Assembly (NCBI GenBank): GCA_012934845.2 | Contig: WNNJ02001765.1 | Coordinates: forward strand, 124,001-188,000 | Direction: 5' to 3' | Source: Pomphorhynchus laevis | Taxonomy: Eukaryota > Acanthocephala > Palaeacanthocephala > Echinorhynchida > Pomphorhynchidae | DNA length: 64,000 nt | Shown: one piece after another, positions 23,191 to 33,410 of the stretch | How positions within the stretch are numbered: position 1 is the stretch's first letter | Layout of the letters: each line of letters starts with the position of its first letter | Program-made: the position numbers and the translations under genes | Notes under the pieces: generated by a model | What the model saw: the letters and a program-made list of their open reading frames with translations, nothing else | What the model was told of the DNA's origin: nothing | Database searches by the model: none

Positions 23191-23334
23191 GGAACTGACA
23201 GAAATAATCTGGAACTGACAGGAATAATCTGGAACTGACAGGAATAATCTGGAACTGACAGGAATAATCTGGAACTGACAGGAATAATCTGGAACTGACA
23301 GGAATAATCTGGAACTGACAGGAATAATCTGGAA
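23191..23334. repeat. 20-bp minisatellite, 7 units, at the L2-A 5' end
   Basis: Seven consecutive 20-bp units of GGAACTGACAGGAATAATCT start at 23191, 23211, 23231, 23251, 23271, 23291 and 23311, with a 4-bp remnant to 23334. The first unit has one change (GAAATAATCT). The array is in the 5' UTR of L2-A and ends where F3 sequence resumes. Tandem 5' monomers in other LINEs often carry promoter activity; that role is only inferred here. Confidence 0.9.
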
Positions 23335-23344
23335 TGTAATTTGC

Positions 23345-24895
23345 TAGAACAGTTTTAAATTTTCTTCATGAAAGTATATTCTTCGTCAAGATATTTTGGA
23401 TATAATTAACTGCCATGCTTGAACTTTTCCCTTTTTGGAAACCAAAGTTGTTCTCAGGAAATAAGATATCGTGATTGGGCGAATGTCCTTTGGACAGTTT
23501 ATGATATTTGATTTAAGGAGAAGAATAATCTTACCCTGACCGGTATCTCTCCAATACTGGCAATTTTCATGATGCATGAATTCAGCTATGCGATTTCTGT
23601 TTTTGTCATCTAAAAGTTTTATAGCTGCAGCAGGTGCGGATAGACCATTAGTCGAGACTTTGGGTACCTTAGACCAAGCTGCTAATATATCCTCAATGAC
23701 AATATCACCATTTTTACATAGCGTTCTTTCCTAATTATAAACCCACAAGGGAGCTTCTTCTTGTGAAACAGTATCCAAATTTTTAGTGTGATAATTAGAA
23801 ATCTTTCTCATTACTTCCTTCTCTCCTTCTTTGGCAATCCATTGCTTCGCCCTATCTTTCCAGTTTATATATTTATTTTGTTTTATTATACTCCACCAAG
23901 AATTAGAGTATTTTGCTTCAGCTTTAATCTTTCTAATATCATTGACTAACGTTTCTTTCTCAAGTAACATTTAAGTCCGCTCGATTTCTTCCTTGTCTCC
24001 GTTGTGTTTTATAGACAATAATTTTTATATTTTCATAATTCGATTAGATGTTTTTGGGAAACGTGGAACATTCTTGTAGAATTGGTTACTGCATACCCTA
24101 ATTGTATCGGAAATAAAAGCTATCGAAGATTGTGTGAGATTTTCTGTCTTATCCAGTTTATCTAGCCTCAGACTTGCTTCCTCATTAAATTTTCTAATTT
24201 CCTCCTATTTAGGAGAAAATCTGTCTTTATAGATTTCTTGCCAGGTCCAACCCCATCATACCGCGATGTATCCGCAATCGTGAATCACCAAGTCAACATT
24301 CTCTTTCCAAATCAATTTCAATCTGTTATTAGAAAGTGAGGAAAAAGCCAGATCAATAGTAGTACGTGTGGGCCTAGTATTGAAAAATGTGAATCAGGCA
24401 GTTAGATCCAACGCCATTCGATTTATCAGTACTTTTCACAAAAGGCTCAATTTTTGTCATTAAAATCTCCTACCATCCAATGAGGATTTAAGTTGGCTAT
24501 GTGTCTTAATTCACAAGCTACCTTATTTTTTCCTGTTTTCTCCTAATAAATCCGGGTTTAATGTATATCTCCACTAATAGAGCCCTAAAATTTACAATCA
24601 AAATTGTTACTCCAATGGTCACTTCCCACGACTCTACAATAGAAAAACCAAAGCGAGGAAATAATTTCTTATTGACCATCATTACTAAAGAGGTCTCATT
24701 CTTTTCATTATTCGTAATGCATTTATAATAATTAGCAATTCCATGAAAATCCGTCTTCAGAAAAACGCTAAATATGGCTTCCTGCAACAATAGAATATCA
24801 GGACAGACTGTATCAAACAAGCACCCCACATTCTTAACAGAAACACAATTCCAACTAATTGGATTTAAGTTTTTAGCTAGCTGCAGACAATTCAT
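23345..24895 (-). pseudogene. F3 ORF2 N-terminal part (APE, linker, RT start)
   Basis: ORF2 starts MNCLQLAKNLNPISWN at 24895; its ATG overlaps the ORF1 stop as ATGA. APE signatures are ISWNCVSV, LLLQEA and MVGDFND (near 24480). Near 24290 the position where SDH is expected reads VIHDC, again His before Asp as in F1. The open frames 24518-24895 and 23731-23970 are the longest. The frame ends at the L2-A insertion point. Confidence 0.7.
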
Positions 24896-26110
24896 CTAAG
24901 GAGAGATCTAGCAACCTTAATAATCGTTCTCTCTTGCTCGTCTGGTATCTTATTACGGTGTGCAATCTTCTTTCCTTTGTCTATATGTTCAGCTTTCACT
25001 GCTTGCAAATCATCAACGTACTGTTGTTCTGCCATTTAATTTTTTCTGTAGGTTTTTAGGGAATTCATTTTACTTTCTATTAAAGCATTCTTAGACTTAC
25101 AAAATATCGATTCCAAATCCTCAATTTTCTTGGTAAGAGTACGAATAGTATCATTTAATGTAATGATCATATTCTGTTGAGTTACTATTATTTCCTCCAG
25201 TTTTGCCGTGTGATATGTGGAATTCGTCAAGACTACACCCCAAATATCCTTAACATGGATCGAGGACTGTGCAGCATCGAATCCCCTATGATAAATGCAT
25301 GACGATGCCGACATGGTTATTTGAGAGGTTTTTTTGCTGCTACCATACTGAACTTTAAGGGCGATGATTCTATTTGACTAAATTGTTTTGAATACGCCAG
25401 AAACTCTATACATATGTGATCATAGGCTTTATGCTTGGCTTCACAATTTGCACACTTGACTATGTTCTTAGTAGTGCATTCCACTGATCTATGTATCCCC
25501 GCACCGTGAACACAACGTGGATTACACTCTTTACACATTGAAGAGTAATGTCCCGATTTTTGACAATGGAAACATTGTTAAAACAACCACTCTGCATTCT
25601 CTTCCATGAAAATGATAATCTTAATATCTTGCCCTCCAAGACCATTTCTAGATTCCTTAAATCGCAGCATATCCTCCTTGCTCCCTTCGATGATCACTGC
25701 CTTATCCCCCAACCACGATATCTACACTTACGTTTCAATACACACCCAAATTGAGAACATAATTCCGTTATTTCCTCGTTAGTTTCGTAAGGCGGAATAT
25801 TCTTTATCATTCCCAGTACTCTTAATGACTTATCATTTACCGTAATTCCTTCCATAGAAACAACTAAGATTTATAGTCTTTTCTATTTTCTATTCGAAGA
25901 AGGCAATTTTTGTAATGTATCCTTTATTATGAATGTATTTAAATAAAATTTCGCTAGATCTAAATTTTGACTTCCACTTTACATGTTCAGCTTGCCATTG
26001 TTTAGCTGCCTGATCATTCTCAAATTGTAAAGTGATTAACAAATTTTTTCTTTTTATCGGTCTTAGTATTGTTAATGCTTTATCACTAAAAAAAATTATC
26101 AGAAATACCT
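24892..26110 (-). pseudogene. F3 ORF1: RRM-like region, CCHC knuckle, coiled coil
   Basis: The order read on the minus strand is as follows. A lysine/aromatic-rich segment (QWQAEHVKWKSKF) lies near 25970. An RRM-like stretch (LRVLGMIKNIPPYETNEE) lies near 25810. A knuckle CFHCQKSGHYSSMC lies near 25555, with extra Cys pairs (CKECNPRC, CANCEAKHKAYDHIC). A heptad-like coiled-coil segment (KLEEIIVTQQNMIITLNDTI) lies near 25190-25130. The final frame MAEQQYVDDLQAV ends in TGA at 24892-24894. An in-frame TAA precedes that last part, and frames shift upstream. Confidence 0.65.
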
Positions 26111-26194
26111 GATGCTTGGTGTAGATATAGTCCGTCTTCTTTCTTAAAGTTCATATGAGGATCCAAGGTATTCTTTCTGAGTTTAAATGGGAGT

Positions 26195-26812
26195 TTTTTA
26201 ACCCCATAATCATATTAACGTCTTGTAAATCTCCCCCACTGCAACGAATGCCAACAGTAGGGCACTGGGCCTCCACTTGTTCCAGTTCCCGTACATACTG
26301 TGGCTCCGGAGACGAACATAAGGGAAAATGTAATCTTTCCCCTCAGTATTCGAATTGCGGTGCCCTGCACCTAGCTTGGTCACGGATATGCCTTGTATTC
26401 AAGGATTACAAATAGAGGCACGTGGGTGCACCGGCCCGTACGGTGGACTTTGCTGATGCCATAATTTTTTAAGTGCCCAGAATGACAGATGGTGAGATTT
26501 TGAAAATTATGGGCGCAAGACTGCAAGCCTTTGAAGACAGATTTCAATCACTCATTGTTCATCTGACACAAAAGACATAGGAGTCCGGCTCTCCTCCGAC
26601 ATTCAGTACGTTGATGTCCAAAATCCCCCGGCCTCTAAAAAATACTTGGGCCTAAACAGAGTTTAGCTTCTCTTATACTAGCAAGAAAAGATATCTCTCT
26701 CTGGGCTATTGCCTATACGGGAAATGATAACATCGCCGGTGGTCAAGTGTTTTCTCTTGTGGCGCGGAGAGTGAGAAGGGCAACCTTCTCTCTTCTGGCT
26801 CCTGCTAGGAGT
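26195..26812 (+). pseudogene. F1-5 ORF1 C-terminal remnant
   Basis: Zinc-knuckle region with WASTCSSSRTYCGSGDEHKGKC and YSNCGALHLAWSR, followed by the helical segment MTDGEILKIMGARLQ and the Gly-rich tail before ORF2. The first knuckle is frameshifted. ORF2 starts about 30 bp after the degraded stop region. Confidence 0.65.
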
Positions 26813-26842
26813 AAGCAATCCCACTCCAGCTAACTTAACACA

Positions 26843-29505
26843 ATGCAAAGTAATCAATAGCCTTTTTCACTGAATATCCTTTAGTGGAATTCCGGAGGTG
26901 CTTCTGCCCTTAACCATTTATCTGGTAGAGATGCAGATGTTATAGTCCTGCAGAAGACGCGGTTTATCCGTCTCCCCCAGAACATTACTCGATTTATCCC
27001 TAAGCACATTGACACCCACTATACTCCGAACATAACCCCTCCTCACTCCTTTTCATCTCAAGGTCTTTTAACCCTAGTTAAATGCTTCTTAAGATCGTCC
27101 CTCCTTTAAAACTATTCTTGTCCAGTCCGGTCTTGTTTAGCATATCACTTTGTAAGAACGGTAAACGTATCAGTATAGCCAATATCTATATTAGGCCAGA
27201 GGAAATTCACAAGAACAGTGAGCTTCTGGACCATATTTTAGGTAGTGACTATAACATGTTACTCGGTGACTTCAACGACATAACTGGTCGTTGGATTAAT
27301 GCAGCACTTCGCATATCTAGGAACGTGCCCCACCACGTTCCTAGATATGCGAAGTATATCTAGGAACTGATATACCCACCTTTCATAATACTGCTACATC
27401 ACCCGTCATACTACTGGGTATTACCTGCCCCACCTTTCATTTCACAAAAACAAATTCACTCCCGTCATACTACTGCTACACAAGAGGAGGCTGATAAAGT
27501 CTACTGTATTGAGCAGTCGGGCCAACAACTGGTCACCTCGCATGACTTACTTCGCTGGCGGTTAGAGGAAGACACGCTGCTGAGGAGGAGATTTCACTTT
27601 AATTCAATCAAAGTAGCCTTCTTCAGGCAGCGATTCAACTCTTTTCACTTGTAGGAAATGCGAGTCTGACCCGATTTAATTCCTATCTCTCTTCGCAAGC
27701 TACTCTGATACTTTCGACCACCTATAAAGGTCATTTCTTTAATCTCACTTTAACAAAACTTAAGGTCCTAGCTAAAATGCTAAACCTTCCTAATCTTTCT
27801 GTTTCCCTCAAGCAGGCTTTTTCACAAAAATACTGGAGCATCGTTTTAATCCATCTCAGTATTCCTTCTGGAAGATATTCAAGAAGGATAAGTTTGTCTG
27901 CTGGATGGAGAAGGCATATGGTTAGATTTGCAGCATATGTCTGGACAAAGTTTTGTATGAGTCACTAACCCTACATAATTATGGAGCCACTCAATCTATC
28001 AAACCACTCTAGCCTTGAGGAGACTTCAGGAGCAGGAATTTATCGATTATTGATATCCTGAACGCCTGGGATCCACTTCCGGGCACCTCCAGATCCCCAT
28101 GCAACACTCTCTTCTCATGTCTGTCAGCTTTTGACAGTTGATTAGCAAAGAGAAGTCGCCATCACTGTGCTGTTAGCCTCACCATCCGATATAGGCCGCA
28201 TAAATATTAGCCGCAGAATATTTTTAGAGAAGAAAACAGCTGTATCATCCCCTAAAGATCTGCTCCATATTTCGATACAAAACTCCATCATCTCCTTCTA
28301 TGAAAAAGCGCTTTCGAGTAGAATCCGCGACCATCTAAGTAGGCGTAACTTAATTCCATCAAGTTTCTATGGGTTTGTCAAAGGTGTCTCGGTACATTCG
28401 GCAGTTGGTGAAGTGCATCAGTTTTGTCGGGCAACAGTCATCAGCTCGTTGTGGCTGTTTTCTTGATTTTTCAGCTGCATTTGACCGCATTTTCATTCCT
28501 TTTGTTATTTCTTCTCTTAGGTCCTTCGGTTGTTTGCGATAATTGTTAACAGGGTGGAGATACGGCTGTACACTGAGCGATTACTTTAGGTTCATTCAGC
28601 AATTAGTGAAGTTCATCGAGTTTGTCAAGAGAACAGTCATCACCTTGATGTAGCTGTTTTTCTCGATTTTTCTGTTGCATTTTTACCGCATCTCAATTCC
28701 CTTTGTTGTCTCTTCTCTCAGGTTCCTCGGGTTGCTTGCGATAATTGTTAACAGGGTGGAGATATTGCCAAGCGCTTCTTTTGCAAAGTAGATTTTGATG
28801 CAAGTCAGTTCTACACTATTACTGGTGTGCCCAGAGGTTTCCCATTTTCTCCTATCTTATATCTTGCTACTTCTATAGTACTCTTTAAGACATTTAAACG
28901 CGATCAACACCTATTAGTATACGCTGATGATACCACAGCCCTGTTTTCTGGACGCATGTGCATAGATGTAGTATCAGACATCAGACACTTCTTTTTAGGA
29001 TTAAAATACCAGTTATCCACGTCAAATCGTATTCTCAACTCCTCTAAATGGCAGGTGATTGTGCTTAATGGTGATCCTGCGTCAAAAAAACTAAAGAGAC
29101 TAGCAATCTTAGCTATCTCTTCCATATCGAACAATCAAGAACTGTCTCATTTACACATCGAGTAAAATTCATAGGTGTACCGTTACGATTAAATAATCGA
29201 CCGGACCAGACTTGATTATATTCAAAAGTGTACTGAAGAAAGCTAAATGGGCCCTGAAACGGGCCCAGCGTTTGTCATAGTGTGAGACAGCTCAGGTGCG
29301 TGTGGGGTACCTAAGCAATCGCGGAATTAGCCTTCTTTTCCAGAGGACGTTCCCCAGAGCAAATACCAAGGTTGCTTAAGCTCCTCACCTCGCGATTACC
29401 TACGATAGTACGCTTTGCGGGACCCTCAGGTATGTTAGAGACCCTGAGTAGTTCAGACAGAAGGTGGCGATCTGGTGTAGGTTGGAGGATCTGATCCTCT
29501 TTGCT
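26843..29505 (+). pseudogene. F1-5 ORF2 (APE-RT), heavily broken
   Basis: The start is MQSNQ followed by a stop. LGDFNDITGRW is readable at 27260-27290, TSHDLLRWRLEED near 27535, and RT pieces at 28167-28466 and 28827-29165 with LVYADDTTALFSGR. GVPQG reads GVPRGFP here. An RT segment (from the HSAIGEV block to the NRVEI block) is present twice in tandem, at about 28390-28595 and 28598-28770. Confidence 0.8.
27307..27354. repeat. Perfect 21-bp inverted duplication inside F1-5
   Basis: Arms 27307-27327 and 27334-27354 are exact reverse complements with a 6-nt spacer (CCCCAC). The left arm is normal F1 ORF2 sequence (ALRISRN); the right arm is extra. This is a snap-back copy, probably from template switching during synthesis or repair. 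Confidence 0.9.
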
Positions 29506-29617
29506 TGTTAGTATAAGAAGACAACCAAACTAGACTCGTGTGTTATTGCCGTCTTTTTCTACTATGACATTTTTCATTTTGCATGTATTAACATATTTTA
29601 ATCCTGCTTTGTTTTGT

Positions 29618-29643
29618 TATTAAAAAAATCTTTTATTTATTTA
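29618..29643 (-). promoter_or_regulatory. LINE-derived AATAAA signals right after the bHLH stop
   Basis: On the minus strand the sequence after the stop codon reads TTAAATAAATAAAAGATT, giving two overlapping AATAAA hexamers. These come from the antisense TTTA tail of F1-5. No host 3' UTR is visible between the stop and the LINE. Use as a polyadenylation signal is inferred. Confidence 0.45.
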
Positions 29644-30564
29644 AATACATAAACTACTAGATAGATATGGTTTCTGAATGCAAAGATTAAGTGCAGATTC
29701 TAATGTCCCAACATCCTGTGTTCTATTATTATAGTGTACCATTTGTCTGCTGGCTTCTAGCTGCTGTTCCTCTAACTTATTCATAAATTGATTATTGATA
29801 AAGAGTAGTTGATCATGTTGCTCAATTATATTGGCCAAATACTGAATATACGATATAGCTGCGTAAAGCGTTTCTACCTTACTTCGTTTTGTAATCTGTT
29901 GTTGGCGATTACTGAATATGTCATTGCTGCTGATATTATAATCGACGACAGCAATACCACAATTAGAGTTATCGAGGACAATACTACTTTTATTATTAAA
30001 GATACCATCATCGAATAGCGAGTATGGCAGACATTCACTTAGCTTTTGGAAACCCTCGTTAATCGTTTTTACTCGTCGGCGTTCGCGTTCATTTCTTCTG
30101 TTAACATTGTTGATGTTTCTTACCACGCCGCCGTTGCCATCATTGCTCCTGTAACCGCTATATTTCCTTTTGGTTTTCACAGTGAACAACGACGATATAC
30201 CGTCACCACTATTGCCATTTGACATTCGACGGGAAGATTTATTTGCACATAATACGGCCGGTTGAACATATTTCGACAATTGTTGGTCATGGTGTTGGAG
30301 ACATTGAGACGTTCGGTTACACCAGGTGGAATGTCGTCGTCTTCGTTTTGTATCATTTATACGTGATGTTGCATAAACTTTTCTTTCATTAGTCGCTGTT
30401 TTTATCAACAATAATTCCGGAGGTGGCTGATTATTGTCGCAATACTGATCAGTAGTCCATAGATGAAATTTGTTTAAGTCTTGATTCTGCAACTGCTGCT
30501 GAACGTAGAGATCAGTAAGAAGACGATCTGAGTATGATGATTTATAATCTGGATTATTGTGCAT
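29641..30564 (-). CDS. bHLH transcription factor, ASCL3/4/5-like (achaete-scute family)
   Basis: An uninterrupted 307-codon frame. The basic region plus helix 1 lies at residues 154-180 (RRNERERRRVKTINEGFQKL), with the conserved RER glutamate that contacts the E-box. Helix 2 lies at 227-249, starting KRSKVETLYAAISYIQYLA. SKVETL and NERER..VK..NEGF are typical of the achaete-scute ASCL3/4/5 branch, which regulates cell-fate genes as nuclear dimers. Oddly, the loop between the helices is about 45 residues and Asn/Ser-rich, against roughly ten usually. The start is supported by an in-frame TAA just upstream. The stop TAA abuts the tail of the F1-5 LINE. The rest is Asn/Gln-rich low complexity. 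The family call is firm for bHLH and moderate for the subfamily. Confidence 0.85.
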   Translation of the reverse strand: MHNNPDYKSSYSDRLLTDLYVQQQLQNQDLNKFHLWTTDQYCDNNQPPPELLLIKTATNERKVYATSRINDTKRRRRHSTWCNRTSQCLQHHDQQLSKYVQPAVLCANKSSRRMSNGNSGDGISSLFTVKTKRKYSGYRSNDGNGGVVRNINNVNRRNERERRRVKTINEGFQKLSECLPYSLFDDGIFNNKSSIVLDNSNCGIAVVDYNISSNDIFSNRQQQITKRSKVETLYAAISYIQYLANIIEQHDQLLFINNQFMNKLEEQQLEASRQMVHYNNRTQDVGTLESALNLCIQKPYLSSSLCI

Positions 30565-31682
30565 TATATCCCGAGTAATTCTCTTTCGATCTTTTTAATA
30601 ATTATACAGCAGTTGTTCTTTGTTCGAATAGCTATTTTATCTTCAGTTTTTAAACAAGAACCTTAAATGTAACAAATACACTGATTATTTGTTACTTAAC
30701 ATCACCAACGGCAGTAACAGCAAAAGCTTAACGCAATGAGATTGCGAGTTTATTCGTAGTCACTTAAAAACCGGTTGTTTGTTTCGACCGACGGCAATAT
30801 CAAAAACGGATAATCCACTTTCAATTAGTTTATGGGTTTTGTGTGGCATTTTCTCTATATCACTAACCATGATAGTGAAGTATGTACAAATACAATGTAC
30901 ATTTTAAAAATAGCGGCAATGCCATTGAGATAGATTTACGAATAAAAGTTTACTGTTCTCTTCAGAGAAAATTTGAATTTAAATTGAATTTAAGATTGAA
31001 GTATCCCTCAAAATTTCAATATTTAGTTTTATGTATTGAATACCATCTCTATTAGAATATATCTATATGAATATTCAATCGATAGTCACTTTGTTAAATT
31101 TGTGTTTGTAAATTTTGTTAAATCGAAATACTTTTAGTTTTAATTTTTAAACATTCTAAGGAATTGATTGTCAGATTTAAACAATTTGTATCTAGAATTA
31201 TTTTCAGTGCCTATTTCAAAAGAAATTAAATTTGCAATAAACTTTAAAAAATCACAATGTATATTGTGCTTCATTTAGTAACATAGATCATGCAATGCTT
31301 ATTTCTGAAAAAATAATAATAATAAATTTAGATTTACGAAACATTTAAACGAATAATTGTCTTTTATCCTTCAGTATTCAAACTAGTTATCCATATGGAC
31401 TATACAATCTCAATCATTAAAGGTAATACTCCATACGTTTTAATATTATACATCGTTATTAAACACTTAATATTGCCTCATTTTCTACTTAATTTGCTTA
31501 ACAAATTTTCAAGTAACATTAAAATTCGTTTTTTTTTGCCACAGCATCAAAATATAATTTTTAAATTTAAAAACTTATAATAAATTAAACAAGAACATTC
31601 TTTATCTTAAAATGAAAAAAAATTCAATGAGATATTTTCAGTTATTGTTAGACAAAACGAATTTTGATGTCGTCAGTAATAA
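30565..31682. other. AT-rich intergenic region upstream of the bHLH gene
   Basis: It must hold the promoter and 5' UTR of the minus-strand bHLH gene. I see no convincing reading frame or repeat. An E-box-like CAGTTG occurs at 30610-30615, but a single hexamer is not evidence of autoregulation. Confidence 0.55.
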
Positions 31683-32985
31683 ATAATACTAATTTATTTA
31701 ACGTGGCAAATGCGTGCCAGCAGCACGCTTACAAGTCCACTAACAAAAAATGAAAAAGTCAAGCAGATAAATTATTTAAATGGGATCGGATTTGGCGTTT
31801 GAAGCACGGCAGGGAAGTTGATTGGCGTATATGAATGGGTAGATGATTCCACGATAGAGGAGCAGCCACCAGGAAGGAGCGGAGTCCAAAGGAGGTAGAG
31901 TAGTTTGGGACATGTAAAAGAAGGGAATTACAGGAACGCAAGGAACAGTAAACAGGACGATAATTATCAAGAAAAGGAAGGTTGAGAAATGAAGGGGTAT
32001 GAAAAGTTACAAGGCGGAAAGCAACGAGAAGAATACGAATTTGAACACGACAATAAATTGTAGGCAAATCGAGAGAAACAAGATAGTGGGATGTATGATC
32101 AAAACGACGAAGACGAAGGAGAATTCGAACGGCTGCGTTGACGATGCGTTGTAGGGGAAGAAGAGTGGATTTAGGTGAGTTGGAAAATAGACTAAGACAA
32201 TAATCGAGTATAGAAAAAAGGAAATAAGATATGAGAGTCATACAAGAAGGTAAATCGATCAATCTACGAACTTGACGGAGGTTGCGGAGTATCAAGGTAG
32301 ATGAGCGTACTTTATCTCTAACGAAAGGTTTAAGTGAAAGTCGGTTGTCAAAATAGAAGCCTAGGAAAACGAGATTATCAACGATAGGAAGAATTGTAGA
32401 ATTTAATGATACGGAGGGAGGTTCGAAGCCGAGGCGTCGAGGTAGGATCCACATAATTTTGGATTTATCAGGAATCAGAGAAAGGCGGAGGGAAGAAAGA
32501 TGATCGGAAATTGAGACAAGACAGTCCGAAGCGGAAACACTAAGATCGTGAATACGATAAACAGGTGCATGAACATAGATGAGAATGTCATCAGCATTTT
32601 GCATAACATTGAAGTTAAATTTATGAGAAATCGAAGACAAATCACCAAGAAGAAGAGAGAAAAGTATAGGGCCTAATACGGAGCCTTGTGGAACACCGGA
32701 CGAAATGGACGAAGGATGGGAGAGAGAAGAGTTAAAATGTACGCGAAATGTACGGTTTGATAGATATGAAGAAAACCATGATAAAGTGGGTAAAGAGAAG
32801 CCATAATCATGACGAAGGCGATGGAGAAGAATCGAGTGATCGACGATGTCAAAAGCAGACGATAGATCAAGAGAAACTATGACACTACATAATTTATGAT
32901 CGCGCGATATGAGTAAGTCGTTATAAACTTTAAGACAGGCAATTTCGGTAGAGTAATTAGAGCGAAAAGCGGCTTGGAAGATAAG
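31683..32985 (-). mobile_element. L2-B: 5'-truncated L2 LINE, near-identical to L2-A
   Basis: Covers the ORF2 from SVIVSLDLSSAFDIVDH to the stop, plus the 3' UTR with a hairpin (31712-31728) and an ATTAGTATTAT tail. Sequence follows L2-A closely. A 293-codon frame (31759-32640) is open to the natural stop ...HLNNLSA. The YADD box reads NADD, so the RT would be inactive. It ends at 32985 inside RT, where the 19-bp AT-rich array begins. Confidence 0.87.
31703..31740 (-). promoter_or_regulatory. L2-B 3' stem-loop
   Basis: In the RNA sense, an outer GTGG...CCAC encloses the GCGTGC/GCACGC hairpin with a 5-nt loop. It is collinear with the hairpins of L2-A, L2-D and L2-E and lies just before the tail. 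Confidence 0.65.
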
Positions 32986-33410
32986 AAATAAGTAATTATT
33001 AATAACATAATAATATATTATTAATAACGCCCTATATTATTGATAACGACGTATAATATAACGGCGTATAATATTAATAATGTGGTATAATATTAATAAC
33101 GTCGTACAATATTAATAACGGTGTACAATATTACTAACGGCGTATAATATTAATAACGGTGTGTAATATTAATATCGGCCTATAATATTAATATTTGCTT
33201 TTAATATTAATGCTGCCTATAATATTAGTAAAGGCTTATAATATTAATAATTTTGAATAATATTAATAATGACATTTAATATTAATTACGGCGTATAATA
33301 TGAGTAACGGCGTTAAATATTAATAACGACGTTTATTTTTAATAACAGCTTATAATATTAATAACTGCATATAATCTTAATAACAACGTAAAATATTAAT
33401 ATAGATAAAT
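32986..33410. repeat. 19-bp AT-rich tandem array (array A)
   Basis: Degenerate tandem copies of TATAATATTAATAACGGCG, about 20 units, each separated by GC-containing variants (ACGACGT, ACGGTGT, GGCCT). The same unit occurs in 46085-46555 and, reversed, in 50030-50368. It begins exactly where L2-B is truncated. Confidence 0.85.

Larger units (their letters stand above)
18846..23334 (-). mobile_element. L2-A: near-full-length L2/CR1-like LINE inserted in F3
   Basis: About 4.5 kb. It runs from a 5' minisatellite (23334) through a PHD-like ORF1 and an APE-RT ORF2 to a structured 3' end (18855-18892) and a TTTGTATTAT-type tail. It splits the RT domain of the F3 LINE. The clade call rests on SYRPISLLPTLSKLLERL, SLDLSSAFDIVDH and YADDILIY, a pattern typical of L2/CR1 relatives. 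ORF2 is broken, so the copy is dead. Confidence 0.85.
23335..26180 (-). mobile_element. F3 LINE, 5' portion (ORF1, endonuclease, RT start)
   Basis: First half of the F3 element, split from 17583-18845 by L2-A. ORF1 lies at about 26110-24892 and ORF2 from 24895. The RT start is readable at 23386-23577 (CPKDIRPITISYF, then KGKSSSMAV in another frame). The linker block WSIIKQNKYINWKDRAKQWI (23800-23900) matches WKIFKKEKFVCWKDRALGWI of F1, which shows the two families are related. Several stops and frameshifts are present. Confidence 0.78.
26190..29640 (+). mobile_element. F1-5: worn F1 LINE ending at the bHLH gene
   Basis: 5'-truncated inside ORF1, just beyond the 5' end of F3. The 3' UTR ends with GTTATTAAAAAAATC, then TTTTATTTATTTA, reaching the bHLH stop codon at 29641. 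It carries two local rearrangements: a perfect inverted duplication at 27307-27354 and a tandem duplication of an RT segment near 28390-28770. Many stops make it the most decayed F1 copy in the window. Confidence 0.8.

Noticed and set aside
23191-23334. CRISPR-like direct repeats
   Set aside because: Units are contiguous with no spacers, and the genome is clearly animal. It is a minisatellite in a LINE 5' UTR.
24280-24300. Treating the F3 His-Asp reading as decay only
   Set aside because: It could be decay in F3 alone, but F1 copies, including an intact one, show the same order, so it is reported as a finding.
29896-30005. Possible unannotated intron in the bHLH loop
   Set aside because: The best donor-like GGTATCT (30005) and the CAACAG acceptor (29896) give 110 bases and shift the frame. 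The other plausible AGs in the loop also fail to keep it, and the loop is open throughout.
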